A stretch of DNA of 64,000 nt. It comes from Bradyrhizobium sp. RD5-C2. Its GTDB lineage: Bacteria > Pseudomonadota > Alphaproteobacteria > Rhizobiales > Xanthobacteraceae. The stretch is taken from positions 1 to 64,000 of the forward strand of contig NZ_BOVL01000026.1 in assembly GCF_019972155.1 (NCBI RefSeq), written 5' to 3'. The stretch's first letter is position 1. Each line of letters starts with the position of its first letter. The notes under the pieces were generated by a model. The model ran no database searches and was not told the DNA's origin. It saw only the letters and a list, made by a program, of their open reading frames with translations. Made by a program: the position numbers and the translations under genes. Of this stretch, positions 25,596-34,007 are shown one piece after another.

Positions 25596-26021
25596 ATGAA
25601 AAGTGCAGGCTTGATCGCGCTCGCTGCGGCGCTGACATTGCTCGCCGGTCCGGCCGGCGCGCAAAACAAACCGGCGGGGAAAGACACCAAGCTGTATTTC
25701 ATCTGGCCGCACGACGGGGCCAGGCTCAAAAGCCCGTTCTGGTGCCGCTTTGGGCTGCGCAACATGGGCGTCACCCATGCCGGCGACGAGTATCCGAACA
25801 GCGGCCATCACCACCTTCTGATCGATGTGAATGAGCCGTTGAATCCGAATGAGCCGATCCCGTCGGACAAGTCTCACCAGCACTTCGGTGCCGGCCAGAC
25901 CGAGACGCAGCTCGATCTGGCGCCCGGCAAGCATACCTTGCAGCTGGTGCTGGGCGACGCCAAACACTATCCATTCAACCCACCGGTCGTCTCCGAGAAG
26001 ATCACCATCCGGGTCAAATAG
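25596..26021 (+). CDS. DUF4399 domain-containing exported protein
   Basis: A 141-residue protein with a cleavable signal peptide (to AGA, about residue 22). The mature part shows the family pattern: FIWPHDGARLKSPFWCRFGL, GVTHAGDEYPNSGHHHLLID with its cluster of His, SHQHFGAGQTET and a closing beta strand. The His-rich segment suggests metal binding. It lies 24 bp after the cyclase gene and so is probably in the same transcript, which would place a second periplasmic component next to the cyclase's periplasmic domain. Confidence 0.85.
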   Translation: MKSAGLIALAAALTLLAGPAGAQNKPAGKDTKLYFIWPHDGARLKSPFWCRFGLRNMGVTHAGDEYPNSGHHHLLIDVNEPLNPNEPIPSDKSHQHFGAGQTETQLDLAPGKHTLQLVLGDAKHYPFNPPVVSEKITIRVK

Positions 26022-26125
26022 CCCGATACGGATAGCTCCCTTGCGCGAACCGCCGCTTGCGCAAAGCGGCCTCGTGCTGTTTGTTGCGCGCCGCCGGGCG
26101 CAAGACCCGACGTGGAGGGCCTCCG

Positions 26126-26923
26126 ATGTTGTCTCGACCGCTGCGTCTGGCTGGCCTCGTTCTGGGAGTGATCGTTATGGCCGTATCCGCCAACGCTGAC
26201 GCCTTGAAGGATCAGATCGCGCCGACCGGAAAGCTCCGGGTCGCGATTGCGATCAGCCCGGCGGGCGGCGCATTCTGGTCGACCCGGACCGAGAGCGGCT
26301 ATGCCGGCGTTCCCGTCGATCTCGGCAGGGAGATGGCGGCGCAGCTTGGCGTCCCCGTCGAATATGTCGTGCACCAGAATTCCGGCCAGATCACCGACGC
26401 GGCGTCGAGCAACAGCTGGGACATCACCTTCCTGCCCAAGGATCCAGAGCGCGAGACCAGGATGACGTTCGGGCCGATCTACGAGGTCGCCGACGCCACC
26501 TACATCGTCAAGCCGGGGTCGATGATCGCGAATTTCGCGGCACTGGATGAGGACGGCGTCAAGGTCGCTGCCGTCAACGCCACCACCACGATGCGTGGCG
26601 CGATGGCGCATCTCAAGCACGCCAAGGTCACGGGCTATCAGACCTATGACGAGATCTTCAATCTCCTGAAGAGCGGCGAGATCGACGCGTTCGCGTTGTC
26701 GCGCGATCAGCTCAATGCGATGGCCAAGAAGATTCCGGGCACCCGCGTGCTGGACGAGACCTTCAAGCAGACCGTCACCGCGGTTGCGGTGCCGCTCAAC
26801 CATCCGCTGGCCGCGGCGTTCGCCGCCAGGTTCATGGCCGATGCGATCGCCAACGGCGCGCTGCGCAAGGCCTATGACAATAACGGGCTGAAGGGCTCCC
26901 CGGTTCGTACCGAGGTGAAGTAG
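26126..26923 (+). CDS. ABC transporter solute-binding protein, family 3
   Basis: A 265-residue periplasmic binding protein from ATG 26126 with signal peptide to ANA (about residue 24). The pattern LRVAIAISPAGGAFW...SGYAGVPVDLGREMAAQLGV is the usual family 3 start, followed by WDITFLPKDPERET and SGEIDAFALSRDQL. Family members bind polar amino acids or related organic acids. No permease or ATPase gene is adjacent, so it either works with a transporter coded elsewhere or acts as a sensor. It lies 105 bp after the DUF4399 gene. Confidence 0.85.
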   Translation: MLSRPLRLAGLVLGVIVMAVSANADALKDQIAPTGKLRVAIAISPAGGAFWSTRTESGYAGVPVDLGREMAAQLGVPVEYVVHQNSGQITDAASSNSWDITFLPKDPERETRMTFGPIYEVADATYIVKPGSMIANFAALDEDGVKVAAVNATTTMRGAMAHLKHAKVTGYQTYDEIFNLLKSGEIDAFALSRDQLNAMAKKIPGTRVLDETFKQTVTAVAVPLNHPLAAAFAARFMADAIANGALRKAYDNNGLKGSPVRTEVK

Positions 26924-26965
26924 ACCAGCGCGTATCGACTCTAGCGCCGTCGTTCTCAACTATCC

Positions 26966-27065
26966 CCGTCATCCTGAGGAGCGCGTAGCGCGTCTCGAAG
27001 GATGCACGGCCCGGCTGGTGGCCGTCGACCCTTCGAGACGCGCTGCGCGCTCCTCAGGGTGATGG
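26966..27065. repeat. Palindromic repeat, CGTCATCCTGAGGAGCGC family (copy 1)
   Basis: Long imperfect arms (from CCGTCATCCTGAGGAGCGCG to GCGCTCCTCAGGGTGATGG) with CGTCTCGAAGG and its complement CCTTCGAGACG inside. The second copy is at 30061-30163. The two copies bracket the nitrite transporter/kinase unit. The element is followed by 135 bp of unassigned DNA up to the sigma-54 promoter. Confidence 0.85.
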
Positions 27066-27200
27066 TGCTGGAGAGGCGCGCACTGGGTGACATCTGGGCA
27101 TGCTGCATAATTCCGCGCCATCGCGCGGGGCAGCTCCTACGTCGTCTGTCTAACTCATTGTATTCACATGGATTTAATGCCATCCTCGGGCGCCTCCGGT

Positions 27201-27216
27201 TGGCACATCCATTGCT
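27201..27216 (+). promoter_or_regulatory. Sigma-54 (RpoN) promoter of the formate/nitrite transporter gene
   Basis: TGGCACATCCATTGCT matches the RpoN consensus, with the invariant GG and GC separated by exactly 10 bp. Transcription would begin near 27228 and give a leader of about 190 nt before the transporter ATG at 27421. Control through NtrC in response to nitrogen supply is expected by analogy with nitrate and nitrite uptake genes. I could not find a convincing NtrC site upstream. Confidence 0.8.
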
Positions 27217-27227
27217 TTTGATAGCAC

Positions 27228-27420
27228 CAGTCAATGACGACTGCCGTCCTCCGGATCGCCGAAGCCAGTGCTGGCCGCGGCGAGGGGATCAAGGCGTCCC
27301 GCTCGGGCGCCGCGAGCAATCGTTGCACCCCCATCTCCCCGACGGACGAGCATTTCAACCAACCCGCGTCGCTTCCGGCAGGCAGCCGGCGCGGCCGAAT
27401 TGCGCAAGGGGAATTTACGA
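27228..27420 (+). promoter_or_regulatory. Structured 5' leader of the formate/nitrite transporter mRNA
   Basis: The leader can fold a stem CGAGGGGA / TCCC-g-CTCG (27281-27288 with 27297-27305) and a smaller GCAA-TCG-TTGC hairpin (27316-27326). Two closely spaced stem-loops ahead of nitrate/nitrite assimilation genes are the target of NasT-type ANTAR antiterminators in related bacteria. The loop sequences do not match the ANTAR hexaloop rule well and no clear terminator precedes the ATG, so this remains tentative. Confidence 0.3.
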
Positions 27421-28239
27421 ATGGCCTATCTCGCACCGTCCGAGTTCGTCACCAAGATGGTGGACGCCGGCGAATCCAAGATCTTCATGTCGACGCGCGA
27501 CACCGTGATCCGCGCCTACATGGCCGGTGCGATCCTCGCGCTGGCAGCCTGGTTTGCCGTGACGATCAACGTCAACACCGGTCAGCCGCTCGTCGGCGCA
27601 TTGCTGTTTCCGGTCGGTTTCGTGATGCTCTATCTGCTGGGCTTCGACCTGCTGACGGGCGTGTTCGTCCTTTCTCCGCTCGCGCTGCTCGACAAGCGCC
27701 CCGGCGTCACGCTCGGCGGCGTGCTGCGCAACTGGGGCCTCGTCTTCGTCGGCAACTTCGCCGGTGCGCTCACGGTGGCGTTCATGATGGCGTTCGTGAC
27801 CACCTTCGGCTTCACGCAGGAGCCCGACAAGGTCGGCATGACCATCGGAAACGTCGGCGAGGCGCGAACGTTGGGCTACGCGGCGCATGGCGCGGCGGGC
27901 ATGGCCACGCTCTTCATCCGCGGCATGCTCTGCAACTGGATGGTTTCGACGGGCGTCGTCGGCGCCATGATCTCAACGACCGTGCCCGGCAAGGTCATCG
28001 CGATGTGGATGCCGATCCTGGTGTTCTTCTACATGGTGTTCGAGCATTCGGTGGTGAACATGTTCCTGTTCCCGTCGGGACTGATGCTGCATGCCAAGTT
28101 CTCGATCATGGATTACCTGATCTGGAACGAGATCCCGACCGTGCTGGGCAACCTCGCCGGCGGCCTCGCCTTCACCGGGCTCACGCTCTACACGACGCAT
28201 GTGAAGACGGCGCCGAAGCGCCAGCGCCTCGCGGCTTGA
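27421..28239 (+). CDS. Formate/nitrite transporter (FNT) family channel
   Basis: A 272-residue membrane protein from ATG 27421, which has an AAGGGG ribosome site. Upstream in-frame codons belong to the leader. It shows the six-helix FNT fold: IRAYMAGAILALAAWFAV, the PVGFVMLYLLGFDLLTG segment with the conserved pore loop, GNFAGALTVAFM, GMLCNWMVSTG and VVNMFLFPSGLM. FNT pentamers conduct formate, nitrite or hydrosulfide. The sigma-54 promoter and the fused kinase/phosphatase downstream, an arrangement known near nitrate assimilation genes in this group, favour nitrite. The next gene begins 60 bp later. Confidence 0.92.
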   Translation: MAYLAPSEFVTKMVDAGESKIFMSTRDTVIRAYMAGAILALAAWFAVTINVNTGQPLVGALLFPVGFVMLYLLGFDLLTGVFVLSPLALLDKRPGVTLGGVLRNWGLVFVGNFAGALTVAFMMAFVTTFGFTQEPDKVGMTIGNVGEARTLGYAAHGAAGMATLFIRGMLCNWMVSTGVVGAMISTTVPGKVIAMWMPILVFFYMVFEHSVVNMFLFPSGLMLHAKFSIMDYLIWNEIPTVLGNLAGGLAFTGLTLYTTHVKTAPKRQRLAA

Positions 28240-28299
28240 TCCCGGGCGGCTTATGGGGCTCTCCTGTCACGGAGGGCCCCATTCGCATTGAGACGGTCG

Positions 28300-30036
28300 A
28301 TGCCGCGCGCGCTGACAATATCGGTCGGGCAATTCTCTGATCAGGGCCGCAAGGACACCAATCAGGATTTCCACGGCGTCTTGATCCCCGACGAGCCGCT
28401 GCTCGGCCTGAAGGGCATCGCCGTGGTGCTTGCCGACGGCATCTCCTCGAGCAGCGTCAGCCGCATCGCCGCCGAGTCCGCGGTCAAGAGCTTCCTGACC
28501 GATTACTACTGCACCTCGGAATCCTGGTCGGTGAAGACCTCGGCGCAGCGGGTGCTGGAGGCGACCAATTCCTGGCTGCACGCGCAGACCAGGCGCAGCC
28601 AGAACCCCTACGACAAGGACAAGGGTTACGTCTGCACGCTGAGCGCGCTGGTGATCCGGTCGACCACGGCCCATCTGTTCCATGTCGGCGACTCCAGGAT
28701 CTACCGCGTCGCGGGCAACAGCCTCGAGCAATTGACCAACGACCACCGCGTCGTGCTGTCGTCGCAGCAGAGCTATCTCGGCCGCGCGCTCGGCGTGAAC
28801 CCGCAGCTCGAGATCGACTACCAGAATCTCCGGCTGGAGCGGGGCGACACCTTCCTGCTGGTGACCGACGGCATCTACGAGCACGTCCCGGCGCGGCAGC
28901 TGGCGAAGACGATCAGGGATGGCGCTGCCGATCTCGACGCTGCCGCGAAGTCGATCGTCGCGCAAGCCTATGACAACGGCAGCCCGGACAATCTCACCGC
29001 GCAGATCATCCGGATCGACGAGTTGCCGGACGGCGATGCCAGCGAGGTGTTCGGCCAGCCCACCGAGCTGCCGCTGCCGCCGCTGCTCGATGCACGGATG
29101 CTGTTCGACGGCTACCGCATCGTGCGCGAGCTGCATGCATCGCACCGCAGCCACATCTATCTCGCAGTCGACGAGGAGAGCGGCACCACGGTCACGATCA
29201 AGATCCCCTCGATCGACCTGCGTGACGACGGCGCCTATTTGAAGCGCTTCATGATGGAGGAATGGGTCGCGCGGCGGATCGACAGCCCGCATGTGCTGAA
29301 GCCGTTTCTGCCGCAGCGCAAGCGCAACTTCCTCTATGTCGCAATGGAGTACATCGACGGCCAGACCCTGACGCAGTGGATGATCGACGATCCTGCGCCG
29401 TCGCTGGAGACGGTGCGCGACATCACCGAGCAGATCGCAAAAGGGCTGCGCGCCTTCCACCGCAAGGAGATGCTGCACCAGGACGTCAGGCCCGACAACA
29501 TCATGATCGACCGGACCGGCACGGTGAAGATCATCGATTTCGGCTCGACGCGGATCTCCGGCGTCGCCGAGGCGGTGCCGGCGGGTGTCGAGGATATCCT
29601 GGGCACCCAGCAATACACCGCGCCGGAGTATTTCCTGGGCGAGGGCGGCACCGCGCGCTCGGACCTGTTCTCGCTCGGTGTCGTCACCTATCAGATGCTG
29701 ACGGGCCGCTTGCCCTACGGCGCGCAGATCGCGCGCGCCCGCACCCGATCCGACTTCAACCGGCTGGTCTATCGTCCGGCCGCATATGGCGGCCGCGAAA
29801 TTCCGAACTGGGTCGACGGCACGCTGGAGCGTGCCGTGCACGTCAATCCGCTGAAGCGCTACGACAGCTTTTCGGAGTTTCTGTTCGACCTGCGCAATCC
29901 CAACGCAAGATATCTGACGACGTCATCGACGCCGCTGATCGAGCGCAACCCGGTGCTGTTCTGGAAGTCGACCACGCTGGTGCTGGCGCTGGTCGTGGTG
30001 CTGCTGCTCGCCTACGGCGCGCATCATTGGCGGTAG
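28300..30036 (+). CDS. Fused PP2C phosphatase / Ser-Thr protein kinase, membrane-anchored
   Basis: A 578-residue protein with two opposing activities. Residues about 5-245 are a PP2C phosphatase (SDQGRKDTNQD, VLADGISSS, HVGDSRIYR, VTDGIYEHV, SPDNLTAQII). Residues about 265-535 are a Hanks-type kinase with Lys301 in VTIKIP, catalytic loop HQDVRPDN at 393 and DFG at 413. A single membrane helix (about 555-575) ends the protein, leaving both domains in the cytosol. ATG 28300 has no good ribosome site; a TTG at 28288 with GGAGGG upstream is an alternative that adds four residues. It follows the nitrite transporter by 60 bp. In the kinase, Gln replaces Arg in HRD, which may loosen activation-loop control. 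Confidence 0.9.
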   Translation: MPRALTISVGQFSDQGRKDTNQDFHGVLIPDEPLLGLKGIAVVLADGISSSSVSRIAAESAVKSFLTDYYCTSESWSVKTSAQRVLEATNSWLHAQTRRSQNPYDKDKGYVCTLSALVIRSTTAHLFHVGDSRIYRVAGNSLEQLTNDHRVVLSSQQSYLGRALGVNPQLEIDYQNLRLERGDTFLLVTDGIYEHVPARQLAKTIRDGAADLDAAAKSIVAQAYDNGSPDNLTAQIIRIDELPDGDASEVFGQPTELPLPPLLDARMLFDGYRIVRELHASHRSHIYLAVDEESGTTVTIKIPSIDLRDDGAYLKRFMMEEWVARRIDSPHVLKPFLPQRKRNFLYVAMEYIDGQTLTQWMIDDPAPSLETVRDITEQIAKGLRAFHRKEMLHQDVRPDNIMIDRTGTVKIIDFGSTRISGVAEAVPAGVEDILGTQQYTAPEYFLGEGGTARSDLFSLGVVTYQMLTGRLPYGAQIARARTRSDFNRLVYRPAAYGGREIPNWVDGTLERAVHVNPLKRYDSFSEFLFDLRNPNARYLTTSSTPLIERNPVLFWKSTTLVLALVVVLLLAYGAHHWR

Positions 30037-30060
30037 CAGGGCCAAATCCGCCGGCCTTTC

Positions 30061-30163
30061 CCGTCACCCTGAGGAGCGCGCAGCGCGTCTCGAAGGGTCG
30101 ACGGCCCCGCTGGTGGCCGATTCATCCTTCGAGGCTCGCTGCGCTCGCACCTCAGGATGACGG
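30061..30163. repeat. Palindromic repeat, CGTCACCCTGAGGAGCGC family (copy 2)
   Basis: Same family as 26966-27065, with arms CCGTCACCCTGAGGAGCGCG and GCACCTCAGGATGACGG. It lies between the convergent kinase/phosphatase and ModA-like genes and could terminate both. Confidence 0.85.
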
Positions 30164-30186
30164 GAGGAGAGTTGAGTCCGCTGCGC

Positions 30187-30975
30187 CTAATGCGTCGCGC
30201 CGGCGGCAATCGGATCGAGACCGCTCTTGACCAGCGCGTCGCGCGCATCTGATGAGGCGAGGAAACTGATCAGCGCCTTGCCGGCGTCGGGCTCCTTCGA
30301 GGCGGTCGCGATGCCGGCGGAGAACACCGTGATTTTCTGCAACGGCTCCGGGAGCGGACCTATGATGTCGATGCCGGCGACCGGCTTCAGCTCGGAGATC
30401 TGCTGCAGGCCGATCTCGGCCTCGCCCTTGGCGACGATCTCGCCGACCGGGGTTGCCGGGATCATCCGCGCCTTGTCCTTCATCTGGTCGGCGATGCCGA
30501 GTTTTGCGAACATCTCGGTCGAGACATAGATGCCGCTGGCGCTGTCGGAATAGGCGACCGACTTTGCTGCCAGCAGGGCCTGCTTCACGCTGTCGGCCGA
30601 ACTGATGTCCGGCTTTGGTGCGCCTGATTTCACCGCAATGCCGATCGGCGACTTCACGAGGTCGACGCGGCTGTCGGCCACCACCTTGCCCTGCTTGATC
30701 AGGTCACCCAGCGCATAGCCGACCATGATCAGCACGTCGGCCGGCTCGCCGCGCGCCAGCCGCACCGGAATGGCGTTGGTCGTGGTGCCCATCGACGGCC
30801 CGAAGGCGGTCACCACCTTGTGCCCGGTCTTGCGCTCGAACTCCGGCACCAGCGCCTTGTAGGCCGCGGTCAGCCCGCCCGAGATCATGACATGGACTTC
30901 GGCGGCGGATGCGGCTGACGTGAAGGCGAGGGCGACGATGACGGCGAGCGTGAGGGTGCGGAAGGTGGCGCGCAT
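30187..30975 (-). CDS. ModA-like extracellular solute-binding protein
   Basis: A 262-residue protein with a signal peptide (to SAA, about residue 24). The fold signature fits molybdate-binding-type type-2 proteins: VHVMISGGLTAAYKALVPEF, the GEPADVLIM segment, then AYSDSASGIY and PVGEIVAKGEAEIGLQQISE. ModA proteins bind oxyanions with Ser and backbone groups. This branch often lacks an ABC partner, as here, and may bind other ligands. No modB or modC follows. It lies 24 bp past a repeat element and is convergent with the kinase gene. Confidence 0.82.
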   Translation of the reverse strand: MRATFRTLTLAVIVALAFTSAASAAEVHVMISGGLTAAYKALVPEFERKTGHKVVTAFGPSMGTTTNAIPVRLARGEPADVLIMVGYALGDLIKQGKVVADSRVDLVKSPIGIAVKSGAPKPDISSADSVKQALLAAKSVAYSDSASGIYVSTEMFAKLGIADQMKDKARMIPATPVGEIVAKGEAEIGLQQISELKPVAGIDIIGPLPEPLQKITVFSAGIATASKEPDAGKALISFLASSDARDALVKSGLDPIAAGATH

Positions 30976-31062
30976 GGAGTTTCTCCCTGGACGATTCTTG
31001 GGAAACGGGTCGTCGTGGCCGGGGAGACTACTGGTCAGTGGGGAGCGTGACTAGCCATCCTT

Positions 31063-31145
31063 CGTCATTGCGAGGAGCGAAGCGACGAAGCAATCCATCT
31101 ATCCTGGGTGGGAATATGGATTGCTTCGCTTCGCTCGCAATGACA
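31063..31145. repeat. Palindromic repeat, CGTCATTGCGAG family (copy 2)
   Basis: Arms CGTCATTGCGAGGAGCGAAG and CTTCGCTCGCAATGACA flank a short centre. It sits in the 191-bp gap between the ModA-like gene start and the PHB depolymerase stop (31167), so it follows the depolymerase gene. Confidence 0.85.
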
Positions 31146-31166
31146 GGGAACGAGCGTCGCCAGTCC

Positions 31167-32390
31167 TCACGAATTCACATGCACGAAATCGCGCAGCAAC
31201 GGGTAGATCTCGTTGTTCCAGCGCTTGCCGGAGAACACGCCGTAATGGCCGACGCCGGCCTGCATGTGGTGCACCTTGCGATAGGTGCGCACGCCGGTGC
31301 AGAGGTCCTGGGCGGCGAGCGTCTGGCCGATCGAGCAGATGTCGTCCTTCTCGCCTTCCACCGTCATCAGGCCCATGCGCCGGATCGCCGCCGGGTTCAC
31401 CGGGCGGCCGCGATGCATCAGCATGCCCTGCGGCAGCAGATGCTCCTGAAACACATCGCGCACCGTCTCGATATAGAATTCCGCGGGCAGATCCATTACC
31501 GCAAAATACTCGTCGTAGAAGGTCTTGATCAGCTCAGCCTTGGCAGTCTCGCCCTTGGCGAGATGATCGGCGAGGTCAATGTGCTGCTTGATGTGGCGCT
31601 CCAGGTTCATCGAGACGAACGCCGTCAGCTGCACGAAGCCGGGATAGACCTGACGCAGCGCGCCCTTGCACTGCATCGGCACGTAGTTGATCAGATTGTC
31701 CTCGAACCATTTGATCGGCTTGCTCTTGGCAAATTCATTCACCTTGGTCGGCAGGATCCGCGTGTCGATCGGGCCGGCCATCAGGGTCAGCGACGCCGGC
31801 CGCGCCGGATGATTGTCCTCCGACATGATCGCGGCAGCCGCCAGCGCCGACACCGAAGGCTGGCAGATCGCCACCATATGCGCGCGCGGGCCGAGCTGCC
31901 CCAGGAAGTCGATCAGATGGTCGGTGTAGTCCTCGAGCCCGAAGCGGCCCTCCTTGCGCGGGATATCGCGCGGATTGTGCCAGTCGGTGATGTAGACGTC
32001 GTGGTCCTGCAGCAGCGTCTTCACGGTGCCGCGCAGCAGCGTGGCAAAATGTCCGGACATCGGCGCCACCAGCAGCAGCCGCGGCTGCTCCGGTCCGTCC
32101 ACCTTCCTGAAATGCAGCAGCGAGCCGAACGGCGTCGCATAGGCGACCTCCTCGCTCACCTGGCATTCCCGGTTGCCGGAGGACACGCTGCCGATGGCGT
32201 AGTCGGGACGGGCGTAGGTCAGGGTGGAGCGCGAGATCAGCTCGAGCGCTGCCGCGAGCCGGCCGTACGCCCTGTCGGCGGCGCCCTGCGGCACCAGATT
32301 GAGGTATTTCAGCGCCGCCGCAGCCCCGGTCCGCCATGGCGCCGTGAGGTCCATGTGGTTCTGATAGGCTTGGTACATCATTGACATCAT
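31167..32390 (-). CDS. phaZ: Intracellular poly(3-hydroxybutyrate) depolymerase
   Basis: A 407-residue enzyme from ATG 32390, which has AGGGG nine bases upstream; ATGs at 32396, 32381 and 32378 are close alternatives. It begins MMSMMYQAYQNHMDLTAPWR, the usual start of this family. The catalytic nucleophile is the Cys of VAICQPSVS (Cys176), replacing the lipase-box Ser, as in intracellular depolymerases of the Ralstonia PhaZ1 type. The C-terminal GYHGVF-like segment (GVGHYGVFSGKRWNNEIYP) supplies the His. There is no signal peptide, so it acts on native granules in the cytosol. It releases stored carbon when needed. Confidence 0.93.
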   Translation of the reverse strand: MMSMMYQAYQNHMDLTAPWRTGAAAALKYLNLVPQGAADRAYGRLAAALELISRSTLTYARPDYAIGSVSSGNRECQVSEEVAYATPFGSLLHFRKVDGPEQPRLLLVAPMSGHFATLLRGTVKTLLQDHDVYITDWHNPRDIPRKEGRFGLEDYTDHLIDFLGQLGPRAHMVAICQPSVSALAAAAIMSEDNHPARPASLTLMAGPIDTRILPTKVNEFAKSKPIKWFEDNLINYVPMQCKGALRQVYPGFVQLTAFVSMNLERHIKQHIDLADHLAKGETAKAELIKTFYDEYFAVMDLPAEFYIETVRDVFQEHLLPQGMLMHRGRPVNPAAIRRMGLMTVEGEKDDICSIGQTLAAQDLCTGVRTYRKVHHMQAGVGHYGVFSGKRWNNEIYPLLRDFVHVNS

Positions 32391-32564
32391 ACGCATCCGC
32401 CCCTGGCAGGGATGGATATGCAATATCGACGCCAGAGAAGGGGCGGGCTGCCCGGCAAATTGGCACGTGGCTTGCTGCAAAAATGAACGGCTTCGGGGCG
32501 CGGCGGCTTGGACCGGCGCGCGCTGCCCGGGGGTAAGGACGCGTTCAGGGCGTGAGGAGCGGGC

Positions 32565-33221
32565 ATGGCGAAGGCGACACTCACCATCAGCAGCAAGAAT
32601 TATTCGTCCTGGTCGCTGCGCGGCTGGTTGCTGGCGAAATTCGCCGGGCTGGAGTTCGAGGAGGTGGTCACCGCGCCGGATGACCCCACGGCGCGGGCCG
32701 AGCTGCTGCTGCTGTCGTCGTCGATCCTGGTGCCCTGCCTGCGCCACGAGGGCGCGACCGTCTGGGACACGCTGGCGATCGGCGAGTATCTCAACGAGAT
32801 CATGCCGCACGCCGGGCTGCTGCCGGACGACCGGATCCAGCGCGCGCATTGCCGCTCGATCTCGGGTGAAATCCATTCCGGCTTCACCACGCTGCGCTCG
32901 TCTTTACCGGTCAACCTCAAGGGGCATTTTCCCGGTTTCAAGATCTGGTCGCGGGCGCAGGCCGATATCGACCGTGTCTGCACCATCTGGCGCGATTGCC
33001 TTAGCCTGTCAGGCGGACCGTTCCTGTTCGGCGAGCGCCGCACCATGGCGGACGCGATGTATGCCCCCGTCGTGACCCGCTTCATGACCTATGACGTGAA
33101 GCTCGACCCTGTTCTGACGGCGTATGCCAGGACCATCATGGCGATGCCCGAGATGCAGCAATGGATCGAGGCCGCCAAGGCCGAGCCTGCCGACGTCGAG
33201 GAGCTCGAGGTCGAATATTAG
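32565..33221 (+). CDS. Glutathione S-transferase family protein
   Basis: A 218-residue GST-fold protein. The N-terminal thioredoxin-like domain has ISSKNYSSWSLRGWLLAK with Ser as likely thiol-activating residue, and SSSILVPCLRHEGATVWDTLAIGEYL covers the cis-Pro and the glutathione gamma-glutamyl site. The helical C-terminal domain runs from about residue 90. Substrate unknown. It is divergent from the PHB depolymerase gene. The following 320-bp stretch up to 33541 contains no recognisable gene. Confidence 0.9.
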   Translation: MAKATLTISSKNYSSWSLRGWLLAKFAGLEFEEVVTAPDDPTARAELLLLSSSILVPCLRHEGATVWDTLAIGEYLNEIMPHAGLLPDDRIQRAHCRSISGEIHSGFTTLRSSLPVNLKGHFPGFKIWSRAQADIDRVCTIWRDCLSLSGGPFLFGERRTMADAMYAPVVTRFMTYDVKLDPVLTAYARTIMAMPEMQQWIEAAKAEPADVEELEVEY

Positions 33222-33541
33222 GCAACGCGCGCCGGGGCCTGCCGGCGCCGGCGGCTCAAGCTCCAGGCAAGCCTTGCTCAATCGACGTGCCGCCGCCGCC
33301 CGGCCCCGGCGCCGCGCGGCGATCGGGCGCAGCGCGCGCCGAACGCAAATTCACGCCTTGCTCCAGATGCTTCCGCTGAGATGGCGGAGCATGGCGAGGC
33401 CGATCGCCGCAGCACAACCGGGCTGGCAAGGATTTCGCATAGCAACAAGCGAGCTGTGACCGCGACGATGCGACGCTGCCGAAAATTTGGACGCTGAGCC
33501 GCGCCGCGATCTCGCGAACACGAGAACCGTGGAGGCTTGAA
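33222..33541. other. Unassigned 320-bp intergenic stretch
   Basis: No ribosome site followed by a credible ORF, no repeat of the families seen elsewhere in the window, and no clear hairpin terminator. It presumably holds the promoter of the cupin gene that starts at 33542; TTGAGGC or similar elements are too weak to call. Confidence 0.4.
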
Positions 33542-33976
33542 ATGAACCAGCACGCCATCGTCAGCAAATTCTCTCACGTCAAACCCGGTGACACCGAGTT
33601 CAAGGGCGGAGGTCTGCGCGACTTCTTCCTGTATCGCGATCTCGGCATCGCCGATGCCACCGGCGGGCAGGTGATCTGCCATCTGGTCAAGGCCAATCCC
33701 GACCTGCCGCCGGAGGAGGGCACCGGTTGGCACAAGCATCTGTGCGATTTTCAGATCGTCATCATGACCAAGGGCTGGGCGCGCTTCATGTACGAGGACA
33801 AGGAGACGCTGGTCGAGGCCGGCGACGTGATCCATCAGCGGCCCGGCATCACCCACTACCTGTTCGATTACTCGAAGGACATGGAATACCTCGAGATCGT
33901 CAGCCCCGCCGATTTCAAGACCGTGGATGTGCCGCCGGCAACCGAGACCGTGCCGCCGGTGACGCCGTGGAAATGA
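33542..33976 (+). CDS. Single-domain cupin protein
   Basis: A 144-residue cytosolic protein with the two cupin motifs: GTGWHKHLCDFQIVIMTKG (His-x-His and later residues) and AGDVIHQRPGITHYLFDYS (His). The metal ligands are therefore intact or near-intact. Family members include sugar-modifying enzymes and dioxygenases; here the substrate is unknown. A 45-codon ORF with a strong ribosome site follows 31 bp downstream and is probably co-transcribed. Confidence 0.85.
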   Translation: MNQHAIVSKFSHVKPGDTEFKGGGLRDFFLYRDLGIADATGGQVICHLVKANPDLPPEEGTGWHKHLCDFQIVIMTKGWARFMYEDKETLVEAGDVIHQRPGITHYLFDYSKDMEYLEIVSPADFKTVDVPPATETVPPVTPWK

Positions 33977-34007
33977 TCGCCAAGGAGGATCAGAGGAGGG
34001 TTCGCAA

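Noticed and set aside
27066..27200. Candidate NtrC site upstream of the sigma-54 promoter
   Set aside because: GGTGC and GCAC half-sites occur, but spacing and symmetry do not match the NtrC consensus.
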